From: Clostridium cibarium
GTDB lineage: Bacteria > Bacillota > Clostridia > Clostridiales > Clostridiaceae
Length of the DNA stretch: 36,115 bases
Assembly (NCBI RefSeq): GCF_014836335.1
Contig: NZ_JACSRA010000035.1
Location: 1-36,115 of the forward strand
Direction: 5' to 3'
Positions 1 to 8,085 of the stretch are shown here, one piece after another (positions within the stretch are counted from its first letter, which is position 1; each line of letters opens with the position of its first letter). The position numbers and the translations under genes are program-made. A model generated the notes under the pieces. It worked only from the letters and a program-made list of their open reading frames with translations, was not told the DNA's origin and searched no databases.

Positions 1-96
1 AAAAACTTACTCTAAAAGAATTGCTGGTTTTTAACTTATTTATATCTGTTCAATTTTCAAAGACCATTTTGTTTGTCACCCTCAAGCGACTTTTTT
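1..96 (-). other. Leader of an rRNA operon (16S gene off the left edge)
   Basis: Read on the minus strand, the sequence after the promoter at 97-125 contains CTTTGAAAATTGAACAG, a motif of the kind found in clostridial rRNA leaders and spacers, and continues AT-rich to the window edge. No mature 16S sequence is visible, so the gene would start outside. An rRNA operon downstream of gyrA is common in Clostridium. The identification rests on the promoter, the leader motif and this context. Confidence 0.55.
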
Positions 97-125
97 ATCT
101 TATCACCTTATTCAACAAATGTCAA
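97..125 (-). promoter_or_regulatory. Strong sigma-A promoter of the rRNA operon
   Basis: On the minus strand, TTGACA (125-120) is followed by a 17-nt spacer and TAAGAT (102-97). It reads toward the left edge, away from gyrA. The perfect -35, ideal spacing and the leader motif downstream fit an rRNA promoter. Confidence 0.7.
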
Positions 126-530
126 CAAGTTTTTTCATTAATTTCAAATTACTCTTACACTCGTCTTTCTCTGTTGCCCTAGCGACGAATCTTATCTTAC
201 CATAGAATAATAAGTAACATATATATTCATACCCAATTGTAAAAGGTTACCCTATAATATCTTAGTTTATCTATATTATTCTTTGAATTTCATATAGTGA
301 CACACCAGGTACAGAGTTCTTATAATATGAGATTGTTCTACAATCACTTGTAGGCAAATGTACTCTTTTATTTAATATATAGTAATAAGTTTTTCTGCAA
401 GTAAGTCAAATATATACTCTTCATGTTTCATGCATATTTATATATAACTTTCTATAATTCTCATTTTATTCTTTACTCATCGTTTAAAACTCTTTAAGCA
501 CTCCCTTGTGGCAAATAAATTTAGAAATTA
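126..530. other. Non-coding gap between gyrA and the rRNA promoter
   Basis: I find no convincing gene here. The stretch has small overlapping palindromes near 331-350 (GATTGT/ACAATC and CTACAA/TTGTAG) and a weak minus-strand TTGACT near 405. Any of these could belong to additional upstream rRNA promoter elements, but none is strong enough to call. Confidence 0.4.
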
Positions 531-567
531 AAAAGACTATAGATGTTTTTAACATCTATAGTCTTTT
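531..567 (-). terminator. Rho-independent terminator of gyrBA
   Basis: A perfect 17-bp inverted repeat (531-547 with 551-567) with a 3-nt loop begins directly after the gyrA stop codon. In the minus direction the stem ends in a run of T. There is no T-run on the plus side, so it terminates the gyrase transcript only. Confidence 0.9.
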
Positions 568-568
568 A

Positions 569-3058
569 TTAGATATCAGTATCCATGTCTGATTCAGTAT
601 TCTCTACTGTATCTACAACTTCATCAGATTTTTCTTCATCATTACTTGATATCTTAGTTATCGCTACTACTTTTTCATTTTCATTAGTTCTCATCAATGT
701 GACACCCATAGCAGATCTACTGGTTATAGAGATATCTTTAACATTAATCCTGATTGCGACACCACTAGTATTTATAAGCATAAGTTCATCATCAGGTTTA
801 CACATTGTCGCTCCAACTACTTTTCCAGTCTTTTCACTGATTTTATAAGTAATTAAACCAACTCCACCTCTATTTTGAGTTTTGTATTCACTTATATGAG
901 TTCTTTTACCGAACCCATTTTCACTTATAACCAATAACTCTTCTTCATCTACCGCTATATCCATACATACAGCTACATCGTCACCTTTTAAGTTAATTGC
1001 CTTAACTCCTGATGCAGTTCTTCCCATAGGTCTAACATCAGCTTCATTAAATTTAACTGCATACCCATTTTGAGTTACCATAACAATATTTGCATCTCCA
1101 CGAGTAATCTTAACTTTTAAGAGTTCATCACCATCTCTTAAGAAAATTGCTATTAATCCATTCTTACGTAGATTTTTAAATTCCCCTAATGGAGTTTTCT
1201 TAACTATACCTTGCTTTGTTCCCATGAACAAGAATCCTTCTTTATTGTTATCTCTAACAGTTAAAGCAGCTTCTATCCTTTCATTAGGTTCTATAGCCAA
1301 AAGATTTATAATATTAGTACCCTTTGCTGATCTACCAGCTTCAGGTATTTCATAAGCTCTTAATTTGTAGACCCTCCCCCTATTGGTGAAGAATAATACA
1401 TCTGAATGTGTTGAAGTGATCATAACTTGTTCTACAAAGTCATCTTCTTTTGTAGTCATAGCTTGAATTCCTTTACCACCTCTTCTTTGGGCAGAATAAG
1501 TATCAGCAGGAAGTCTCTTAATATATCCATTATTAGTAAGTGTTATAACTACTTCCTCTTCTTGAATTAAATCCTCAATATCTATTTCATTAACTACTTT
1601 TTCGATTTGAGTTCTTCTTTCATCGTTGTATTTATTCTTTATTTCTACTAGTTCATCTTTAATTACTCCAAGTAATTTTTCTTCACTTGCAAGTATTGAA
1701 TTTAAGTACTCAATTTGTTTCATAAGTTCTTCATATTCAGCTTCAATCTTATCTCTTTCTAAACCAGTTAATCTCCTAAGTCTCATTTCTAATATAGCAG
1801 TTGCTTGCTTATCAGATAAAGAGAACCTCTCAATTAATGTATTTTTTGCTAACTCTGATGTACTAGAATTTCTAATAATATTAATTACTTCATCGATATT
1901 ATCTAGTGCAATTCTTAACCCTTCTAGTATATGTGCTCTAGCCTCTGCTTTGTTTAATTCAAATATTGTTCTTCTTGTTATAACTTCTTTTTGGAATGTA
2001 ATATAATGACTTAAAACTTGTTTAAGATTTAGTACCTGTGGTTGATTATCTACAAGTGCAAGCATAATTACTCCAAAAGTATCTTGCATTTTAGTATGTT
2101 TATATAATAAGTTTAGAATAACATTAGGATTTGCATCTCTTTTCAATTCTATAACTATTCTCATACCGTCTCTATCTGATTCATCTCTTAAGTCTGATAT
2201 GCCTACTATCTTTTTATCCTTTACAAGATCAGCTATGTTTTCTATTAGTTTAGCCTTGTTAACTTGATATGGTATTTCAGTTACTATAATTTTATGCCTT
2301 GAATTTTCTTCTTCAATTTCAGCTTTTGCCCTAACAACTACTTTTCCTTTACCTGTTTCATAAGCAGCTCTTATCCCAGCTTTTCCCATTATAGTTGCTC
2401 CAGTTGGAAAATCAGGTCCTTTTATTACCGACATAAGTTCTAAAACTGAAGTTTCTGGATTATCTATTAACATTATTGTTCCATCTATAATTTCGCCCAA
2501 GTTATGTGGAGGAATATTTGTGGCCATACCAACCGCTATTCCTGAAGATCCATTTACTAAAAGATTAGGAAATCTTGAAGGTAAAACTGATGGCTCTTCT
2601 TCTTCTCCATCAAAGTTAGGCACAAAATCAACAGTATTTTTATTAATGTCTCTTAGCATTTCTACTGCAATCTTATTCATTTTAGCTTCAGTATATCTCA
2701 TGGCTGCTGCACTATCTCCGTCAACAGAACCAAAATTACCATGCCCATCTACTAACATATATCTCATTGAAAAGTCTTGTGCCAATCTAACTAAAGCATC
2801 ATAAACGGAAGAATCTCCATGTGGATGATACTTACCTAGAACATCTCCAACTATTCTTGCACATTTTCTATATCCCTTATCAGGATATAGTCCTAATTCT
2901 TGCAGTGAATATAGTATTCTCCTATGAACTGGCTTTAATCCATCTCTTACATCAGGCAATGCACGCCCAACTATAACGCTCATTGCATAGTCTATATAGC
3001 ATCTTTTCATTTCCTGATTAATATCTACAGGTATGACTTTTCCTTCATTAAAATTCAT
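569..3058 (-). CDS. gyrA: DNA gyrase subunit A
   Basis: This is the cleavage and religation subunit of gyrase (A2B2), which introduces negative supercoils. The 829-aa product has the usual length. The quinolone-resistance region reads HPHGDSSVYD, and the catalytic tyrosine lies in AAAMRYTEAKM. With the ATG at 3058 these fall at Ser83, Asp87 and Tyr122, the E. coli numbering. The residues are wild-type, which suggests fluoroquinolone sensitivity. The GyrA-box QRRGGKG, needed for DNA wrapping, follows in the C-terminal beta-pinwheel domain, and the tail is acidic. A GTG at 3067 would add three residues, but it overlaps the ribosome-binding site GAGGTG (3070-3065). That site sits 6 nt before the chosen ATG. 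The gene follows gyrB by 21 nt and ends in a strong terminator. Confidence 0.98.
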   Translation of the reverse strand: MNFNEGKVIPVDINQEMKRCYIDYAMSVIVGRALPDVRDGLKPVHRRILYSLQELGLYPDKGYRKCARIVGDVLGKYHPHGDSSVYDALVRLAQDFSMRYMLVDGHGNFGSVDGDSAAAMRYTEAKMNKIAVEMLRDINKNTVDFVPNFDGEEEEPSVLPSRFPNLLVNGSSGIAVGMATNIPPHNLGEIIDGTIMLIDNPETSVLELMSVIKGPDFPTGATIMGKAGIRAAYETGKGKVVVRAKAEIEEENSRHKIIVTEIPYQVNKAKLIENIADLVKDKKIVGISDLRDESDRDGMRIVIELKRDANPNVILNLLYKHTKMQDTFGVIMLALVDNQPQVLNLKQVLSHYITFQKEVITRRTIFELNKAEARAHILEGLRIALDNIDEVINIIRNSSTSELAKNTLIERFSLSDKQATAILEMRLRRLTGLERDKIEAEYEELMKQIEYLNSILASEEKLLGVIKDELVEIKNKYNDERRTQIEKVVNEIDIEDLIQEEEVVITLTNNGYIKRLPADTYSAQRRGGKGIQAMTTKEDDFVEQVMITSTHSDVLFFTNRGRVYKLRAYEIPEAGRSAKGTNIINLLAIEPNERIEAALTVRDNNKEGFLFMGTKQGIVKKTPLGEFKNLRKNGLIAIFLRDGDELLKVKITRGDANIVMVTQNGYAVKFNEADVRPMGRTASGVKAINLKGDDVAVCMDIAVDEEELLVISENGFGKRTHISEYKTQNRGGVGLITYKISEKTGKVVGATMCKPDDELMLINTSGVAIRINVKDISITSRSAMGVTLMRTNENEKVVAITKISSNDEEKSDEVVDTVENTESDMDTDI

Positions 3059-3079
3059 GTACTTCACCTCATATTAGTA

Positions 3080-4990
3080 CTAAATATCTAAGTTACTTAC
3101 TTTCTTAGCATTTTGTTGTATAAACTCTCTTCTTGGTTCAACTTTATCACCCATAAGAATTGTAAATATTTCATCTGCTGCCATAGCATCTTCTACAGTA
3201 GCCTTTAATAATATTCTTTTCTCTGGATCCATTGTTGTATCCCATAATTGTTCAGCATTCATTTCTCCAAGTCCTTTGTATCTTTGAATGCTAGTTGAAC
3301 TATCTTTTCCGCCAAATTCCTCAAGTAATTTATCTAATTCCTGATCTGAATATGCATATGCTTCTTTCTTATTCTTATTTACTTTATATAATGGAGGTTG
3401 TGCGATATATACATGCCCACCTTCTATTAAATCTCGCATATACCTATAAAAGAATGTTAACAGTAAAGTTCTTATATGAGCTCCATCAACATCGGCATCT
3501 GTCATAATAATTATTCTATTATATCTTATTTTTTCAATATCGAAATCAGTTCCAATTCCAGCTCCAAAGGCTGTAATCATAGATCTTATAGTGTCTGCAT
3601 TTAATATTCTATCCAATCTTTGCTTTTCAACATTAAGTATCTTACCTCTTAGTGGTAGTATAGCTTGGAACTTTCTATTTCTTCCTTGTTTTGCTGATCC
3701 ACCCGCAGAATCTCCTTCGACTATGTATATTTCACATTCTCTAGGATCCTTAGATGAACAATCAGCTAACTTTCCAGGTAATGCTGAACGTTCCAATACA
3801 GATTTTCTTGTTAATTCTCTAGCTTTTCTAGCTGCATCTCTAGCTCTAGCTGCCATTAATGCTTTATCTATTATTATTTTACTAACTGCTGGATTTTCTT
3901 CTAGAAATATTCCTACGCCTTCTCCAACTATGGAATCAACAATTCCTCTTACTTCACTATTACCTAACTTAGTTTTTGTTTGCCCCTCAAATTGAGGCTC
4001 ACCTATTTTAACAGATATTACAGCAGTCAATCCTTCTCTTATATCATCACCAGATAGATTCTTATCATTTTCTTTTAAATGTCCAAATTTTTTAGCGTAA
4101 TCATTAAGAACCCTAGTAAGTGCTGTTTTAAATCCAACTAAATGTGTTCCACCTTCAATTGTATCTATATTATTTGCAAAAGAGAAAATATTTTCATTGT
4201 ATCCATCATTATACTGTAATGATACCTCTACTGAAATTCCATCTTTAAGTCCTTCAACATAAATAGGATCTTTGTGTAATGCTTCTTTATTCCTATTTAA
4301 GTAACTAACAAAAGATCTTATTCCACCTTCATAATGAAATACTTCTTCCTTATCATCTCTCTTATCAATTAAAGTAATGTTTATCCCTTTATTCAAAAAA
4401 GCTAATTCCCTTAATCTTTGTGAAAGGACTTCAAATTCATAAACAATCTCATCAAATATATCATCATCTGGTTTGAAATATACTATTGTTCCTGTTTCAT
4501 CCGTATCTCCAACTATATTTAAGTCACTAATAACTTTACCGCATTCATATTCTTGTTGCCAAAGATGGCCCTCTCTCTTTACTGTTACTATACATTTCTT
4601 TGATAATGCATTAACTACTGAAGCACCAACTCCATGTAAACCACCAGAAACTTTATACCCCCCTCCGCCAAATTTTCCTCCAGCATGTAGGATAGTCATA
4701 ATTACCTCAACTGTTGGTTTTTGCATTTTAGGATGCATTCCTACTGGCATTCCTCTACCATCGTCTTCTACTTGTATTGAGTTATCTTCATTGATAACAA
4801 CCTTTATATTTTTGCAAAATCCTGCTAAGGCTTCATCAATACTATTATCCACTATTTCGTAAACTAGATGATGTAGACCTCTAGAACTAGTACTTCCAAT
4901 ATACATACCCGGTCTTTTTCTAACCGCTTCCAGACCTTCTAATACCTGTATCTGACTTTCATCATAATTTTGTTTATTTTGTTCCAACAT
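3080..4990 (-). CDS. gyrB: DNA gyrase subunit B
   Basis: This is the ATPase subunit of gyrase, 636 aa, full length. The GHKL ATPase domain shows EIVDNSIDEA (Asn49, Mg-ATP binding), DDGRGMPV (76-83) and GGLHGVGASV (116-125). A transducer domain follows. The TOPRIM domain has EGDSAGG (425-431) and DADVDG (498-503), the acidic residues that bind catalytic metal. The C-terminus carries the QRYKGLGEMN motif typical of the GyrA-binding tail. AGGAGG precedes the ATG. It is cotranscribed with gyrA downstream and probably with remB and recF upstream, as part of the origin-proximal minus-strand cluster. Confidence 0.98.
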   Translation of the reverse strand: MLEQNKQNYDESQIQVLEGLEAVRKRPGMYIGSTSSRGLHHLVYEIVDNSIDEALAGFCKNIKVVINEDNSIQVEDDGRGMPVGMHPKMQKPTVEVIMTILHAGGKFGGGGYKVSGGLHGVGASVVNALSKKCIVTVKREGHLWQQEYECGKVISDLNIVGDTDETGTIVYFKPDDDIFDEIVYEFEVLSQRLRELAFLNKGINITLIDKRDDKEEVFHYEGGIRSFVSYLNRNKEALHKDPIYVEGLKDGISVEVSLQYNDGYNENIFSFANNIDTIEGGTHLVGFKTALTRVLNDYAKKFGHLKENDKNLSGDDIREGLTAVISVKIGEPQFEGQTKTKLGNSEVRGIVDSIVGEGVGIFLEENPAVSKIIIDKALMAARARDAARKARELTRKSVLERSALPGKLADCSSKDPRECEIYIVEGDSAGGSAKQGRNRKFQAILPLRGKILNVEKQRLDRILNADTIRSMITAFGAGIGTDFDIEKIRYNRIIIMTDADVDGAHIRTLLLTFFYRYMRDLIEGGHVYIAQPPLYKVNKNKKEAYAYSDQELDKLLEEFGGKDSSTSIQRYKGLGEMNAEQLWDTTMDPEKRILLKATVEDAMAADEIFTILMGDKVEPRREFIQQNAKKVSNLDI

Positions 4991-5044
4991 AGATTCCTCC
5001 TAAAAAATTATCAATAATTAAACACGAAGGTTTAAATATTGGAC

Positions 5045-5305
5045 TTATGGGTTATAATCCATATCTGTTCTTTTACTTAAAGTAGCTGAGGATATTGGTG
5101 ATAAGTAAACTTTACTTTTTTTATTTACTTCAGCTATAACATAAGACTTTGGTTTTTCATCTGTTATTCTCTCTACAAAGCCATCTTCCTCAGCCATTCG
5201 TAAAAATTGATTTGTATCAGAACCATACATTGTAGTTTCTAAATCAAATATCCCTATAATATCCTTTATAGGAACAGTAACATTTTCCCCTAAATGTAAA
5301 AACAT
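5045..5305 (-). CDS. remB: RemB/RemA-family regulator (DUF370, YaaB-like)
   Basis: This small protein (86 aa) matches the DUF370 family by its SYVIAEVNKKSKVYLSPISS-type core and by position: B. subtilis yaaB/remB also lies between recF and gyrB. RemA and RemB in Bacillus affect biofilm matrix gene expression, and RemA binds DNA. The role of the clostridial protein is inferred from family only. AGGAGG sits 6 nt before the ATG, and the gene starts 14 nt after the recF stop, so it is translated from the same transcript. No membrane segment or signal peptide is visible. Confidence 0.85.
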   Translation of the reverse strand: MFLHLGENVTVPIKDIIGIFDLETTMYGSDTNQFLRMAEEDGFVERITDEKPKSYVIAEVNKKSKVYLSPISSATLSKRTDMDYNP

Positions 5306-5319
5306 GAATCATTCCTCCT

Positions 5320-6405
5320 TTAAATAGAGATTTTTCCACCGCTAACTGTAAACACCTTAGAACTTGAGTCTAAATACTCATTTATATCAGATATACCTGT
5401 ACAAGTAATAATTGTTTGAATATCTTTAATAGTACTTAACACATATTTCTTCCTGTTAAAATCCAATTCCGATAAAACATCATCTAATAATAAAACTGGA
5501 TATTCTCCGTTAACTTCTTTTATAATCTTTAATGATGAAAACTTCATGGTTAAGACAGCGGTTCTTTGCTGTCCTTGAGACCCATAACTCTTCGTATCAA
5601 CATCGTTAATAAATATAGAAAAGTCATCTCTATGTGGTCCTACTGTAGAAATTCCCCTATCTATATCTTTCTTTCGATTTCTATTTAACAATTCTCTAAA
5701 ATTACTTTTTATATCATCAGTAAGCTTAATAGATGATTGATATTTGAATTTGATAATTTCTTTTCCTAATGTAATTTCTTTATGAATATCTTGACTATAC
5801 TTATTTAACTTATCTATATAATCCAACCTTTTCCTGATTACATATTCTCCAAAACCTGCAAGTTGTTCATCGTAAACATCTAACATTTCTTCACTTAACT
5901 TCTTATTCTTTAATAAAATATTTCTTTCATTAATGACTTTATTATATTGAACAAGATTATAATAATAAGTTTTATTTAGCTGACACAACTCCATATCTAT
6001 AAATTTTCTTCTTCCACCAGGAGATTCCTTAATAATCTTTAAGTCTTCAGGAGAAAACATAACAACATTAAATGTTCCAAAAAGTTCACCGATTTTACTG
6101 ATCTTTATAGAATTTACTGTTATAGCTTTCTTTCCATCTTTGAGTATATTAATATCTATTCTTTTATCTAACCTATCCTTACCTACACTTAAACTAATAA
6201 ATGCTCTTTCAGAATTCCAATTAATCAATTCTTTATCCCTTGAAGTTCTATGTGATTTTGCAAAACCACAATAATAGATTGATTCAAGAATATTTGTTTT
6301 TCCTTGTGCATTATCTCCCATAAAAACATTGACATTATTTCCAAACTCAATACTTAGATTATCGTAGTTTCTATAACTCATTAACATTAATTTTTTAACA
6401 AACAT
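5320..6405 (-). CDS. recF: DNA replication and repair protein RecF
   Basis: RecF is an SMC-like ATPase that helps load RecA at single-stranded gaps with RecO and RecR. The 361-aa product is the normal size. It shows Walker A GDNAQGKT (30-37), the ABC-type signature SQGQQRT (276-282) and Walker B LLLDDVLSELD (305-315). The start MFVKKLMLMSYRNYDNL is typical of the family. The ribosome-binding site before the ATG is weak (GGGTG), and the gene may have its own extended -10 promoter just upstream. It lies between rlbA and remB in the conserved origin order. Confidence 0.97.
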   Translation of the reverse strand: MFVKKLMLMSYRNYDNLSIEFGNNVNVFMGDNAQGKTNILESIYYCGFAKSHRTSRDKELINWNSERAFISLSVGKDRLDKRIDINILKDGKKAITVNSIKISKIGELFGTFNVVMFSPEDLKIIKESPGGRRKFIDMELCQLNKTYYYNLVQYNKVINERNILLKNKKLSEEMLDVYDEQLAGFGEYVIRKRLDYIDKLNKYSQDIHKEITLGKEIIKFKYQSSIKLTDDIKSNFRELLNRNRKKDIDRGISTVGPHRDDFSIFINDVDTKSYGSQGQQRTAVLTMKFSSLKIIKEVNGEYPVLLLDDVLSELDFNRKKYVLSTIKDIQTIITCTGISDINEYLDSSSKVFTVSGGKISI

Positions 6406-6422
6406 AAATATACACCCATATA

Positions 6423-6431
6423 ATTATATCA
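6423..6431 (-). promoter_or_regulatory. Possible extended -10 promoter for recF
   Basis: The minus strand reads TGATATAAT, an extended -10 (TGnTATAAT), about 18 nt before the recF ATG. No good -35 is found 17 nt upstream. This is a candidate only. Confidence 0.35.
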
Positions 6432-6474
6432 TATTAGGCAAATAAACATCCATATTTATAAAATTATCTAAAAC

Positions 6475-6681
6475 TTAAACAATCTTATAATCTTCGCCAT
6501 CAAAGGATACAATATCATTTATCTTTAGTTTTTTTCCTCTTTGAGTACATACTTCACCATTAACTTTTATTTGCTCATCACTTATATAAATTTTAGCTTC
6601 TGTTCCCATAGATGCTATTCCGCACCACTTTAAAAAAGCATCTAGCTTTATGATTTCTGTATTAATCTTTACCTCTTTCAA
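6475..6681 (-). CDS. rlbA: S4-domain RNA-binding protein RlbA/YaaA
   Basis: A 68-aa, single S4-domain protein between dnaN and recF, the position of yaaA (rlbA) in Bacillus and clostridia. The core LDAFLKWCGIASMGTEAK and IKVNGEVCTQRGKKL is the S4 fold with its RNA-contacting lysines and arginines. A role in ribosome biogenesis has been proposed for the family. The only plausible start is TTG at 6681. It has no good ribosome-binding site nearby, but a perfect hairpin separates it from a distant GGAGG (see the feature at 6682-6721). A short ATG frame inside the hairpin region ends in TGA just before the TTG. Confidence 0.88.
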   Translation of the reverse strand: MKEVKINTEIIKLDAFLKWCGIASMGTEAKIYISDEQIKVNGEVCTQRGKKLKINDIVSFDGEDYKIV

Positions 6682-6721
6682 TTCACTTTTGCATAAATAT
6701 TGTATATTTATGCATTCCTCC
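6682..6721 (-). promoter_or_regulatory. Hairpin bridging the ribosome-binding site and start of rlbA
   Basis: GGAGG (6721-6717) overlaps the last base of the dnaN stop codon and lies 35 nt before the rlbA TTG. Between them is a perfect 10-bp stem, GCATAAATAT / ATATTTATGC, with a 3-nt loop (6691-6713). If folded, the distance from GGAGG to TTG falls to 12 nt. There is no T-run, so it is not a terminator. Confidence 0.6.
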
Positions 6722-7821
6722 TATCTAATCAATCTTACTGGTAATACTAAATATTTATATGAATCTGTTTCCTTTGCTTTAATGACGCAAGGAGTAACAC
6801 TTGATGTCATTTCCAACACAACATCATCTTCTTCCATATTTTTCAGAACATCTAAAAGGTACCTTGAATTAAATGCAATTTGAACACCTTCACCTTGCAA
6901 ATTTATTCCGACTTCTTCTCTAACCTTTCCCAATTGAGAATTAGATGTTATTACTAAGTTATCTTCTTGAACATCTAATTTAATTAAATTGCTATTTCCT
7001 TCCTTTGCCATTAAAGACGCTCTTTCAATTCCATTTTGTAATTCCTGCTTATTTACTTCTACTAGAAGCTTATGTTCTTGAGGCAATAGCGAATTATAAT
7101 TGACATATTTTCCATCTAAAAGTCTAGAAATTATCTTTGTTTGTTCTAGATTAAATAGTATATGATTGTTTGTAAATGTTATATTTACAATTGAATCTAT
7201 ATCTTCTAATATTTTTGAAACTTCATTTAATGTTTTGCCTGGAATAACCACTTCAATATCAAAATCACTATCTAAGTATTCTGTTTTAATCGCTAGCCTA
7301 TATCCATCTAAGGCTACTAAGTTTAGTTTTCTATTTTTCAATTCAAACAAAATACCTTGTAGTATAGGTCTTGTTTCATCTTGAGCAATAGCGAAAGATG
7401 TACTTTTAATCATATTTTTCAATATATTTTGAGGAACTTGAATTTGCTTTTCCTCATCTATATTAGGTAATGATGGGAATTCTTCATAATTCATATATAC
7501 TACATTGAATACTGACTTTTGACATGATATTTGAACTGTATCATTTTTAATAATTTCAATTCGAACATCAGAGTTTGGTAGCTTTCTTATAATTTCTCCA
7601 AATATTTTTGAATCTATAACCATAGTACCTTCTTCTATAACATCAGCACTTACTTTTGTTTCTATTGATACATCCATGTCAGATCCGATTAAAGTTAGAC
7701 CATCTTTACTAGCATTTATATAAATACCTTCTAATATGGGCATTGTTGATTTCCCTGTAATTGCTTTTTGAGCAATTAAAATACCTTCTTGTAATTTTTG
7801 TTTTTCACATATAAAAATCAT
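6721..7821 (-). CDS. dnaN: DNA polymerase III beta subunit (sliding clamp)
   Basis: The clamp forms a ring dimer that tethers the replicative polymerase to DNA and recruits repair proteins. The 366-aa product has the expected length, with three similar clamp domains. It begins MIFICEKQKLQEGILIAQKAI and ends KYLVLPVRLIR, the conserved C-terminal residues near the protein-binding groove. AGGAGGT precedes the ATG by 7 nt. It follows dnaA across an origin-containing spacer. Its stop codon overlaps the distant ribosome-binding site of rlbA, so the two genes are probably on one mRNA. Confidence 0.98.
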   Translation of the reverse strand: MIFICEKQKLQEGILIAQKAITGKSTMPILEGIYINASKDGLTLIGSDMDVSIETKVSADVIEEGTMVIDSKIFGEIIRKLPNSDVRIEIIKNDTVQISCQKSVFNVVYMNYEEFPSLPNIDEEKQIQVPQNILKNMIKSTSFAIAQDETRPILQGILFELKNRKLNLVALDGYRLAIKTEYLDSDFDIEVVIPGKTLNEVSKILEDIDSIVNITFTNNHILFNLEQTKIISRLLDGKYVNYNSLLPQEHKLLVEVNKQELQNGIERASLMAKEGNSNLIKLDVQEDNLVITSNSQLGKVREEVGINLQGEGVQIAFNSRYLLDVLKNMEEDDVVLEMTSSVTPCVIKAKETDSYKYLVLPVRLIR

Positions 7822-8085
7822 TAAATAACCTCCTAGTTTATCAACAGTTTAAATTATCTATAATTAGAATAGATATAAATAATATATTTAGTAATAGTAG
7901 TAGTAGGGAATGTGAATTTGTTAATAAGTACTTTAAAGGCAGTATTATCAACATAATTTTATAAAAAAATATTGTGGATAAGTCAGTAACAAAAAGTATC
8001 TCTTATCCACAGTATTAACTAGAAAATTGTTTTTTAGTATTTATCCACAAGTTCTTATAGCTTTATTATAAACAGCTGTGGATTA
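7822..8085. other. oriC: Origin sub-region between dnaA and dnaN (oriC-II)
   Basis: This spacer has perfect DnaA boxes: TGTGGATAA at 7973-7981 and TTATCCACA at 8003-8011 and 8041-8049. Near-consensus boxes occur at 8077-8085 (overlapping the dnaA stop), 7945-7953 and 7838-7846 (TTATCAACA). On the dnaN side of the boxes come a small GC patch and the TAG repeat (7889-7908), then A+T-only sequence. This order matches the basal unwinding system described for B. subtilis oriC. Confidence 0.85.
7889..7908. promoter_or_regulatory. DnaA-trio element (origin unwinding)
   Basis: The plus strand reads TAG-TAA-TAG-TAG-TAG-TAG-GG, that is, repeated 3'-GAT-5' trinucleotides next to a GC patch and pointing from the DnaA boxes toward an A+T-rich stretch (7861-7888). 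In B. subtilis DnaA-trios guide DnaA onto single-stranded DNA. The call rests on repeat pattern, orientation and position. Confidence 0.75.

Noticed and set aside
585..4862. Long plus-strand open frames antisense to gyrA and gyrB
   Set aside because: They mirror the coding constraint of the gyrase genes, lack ribosome-binding sites and show no family features.
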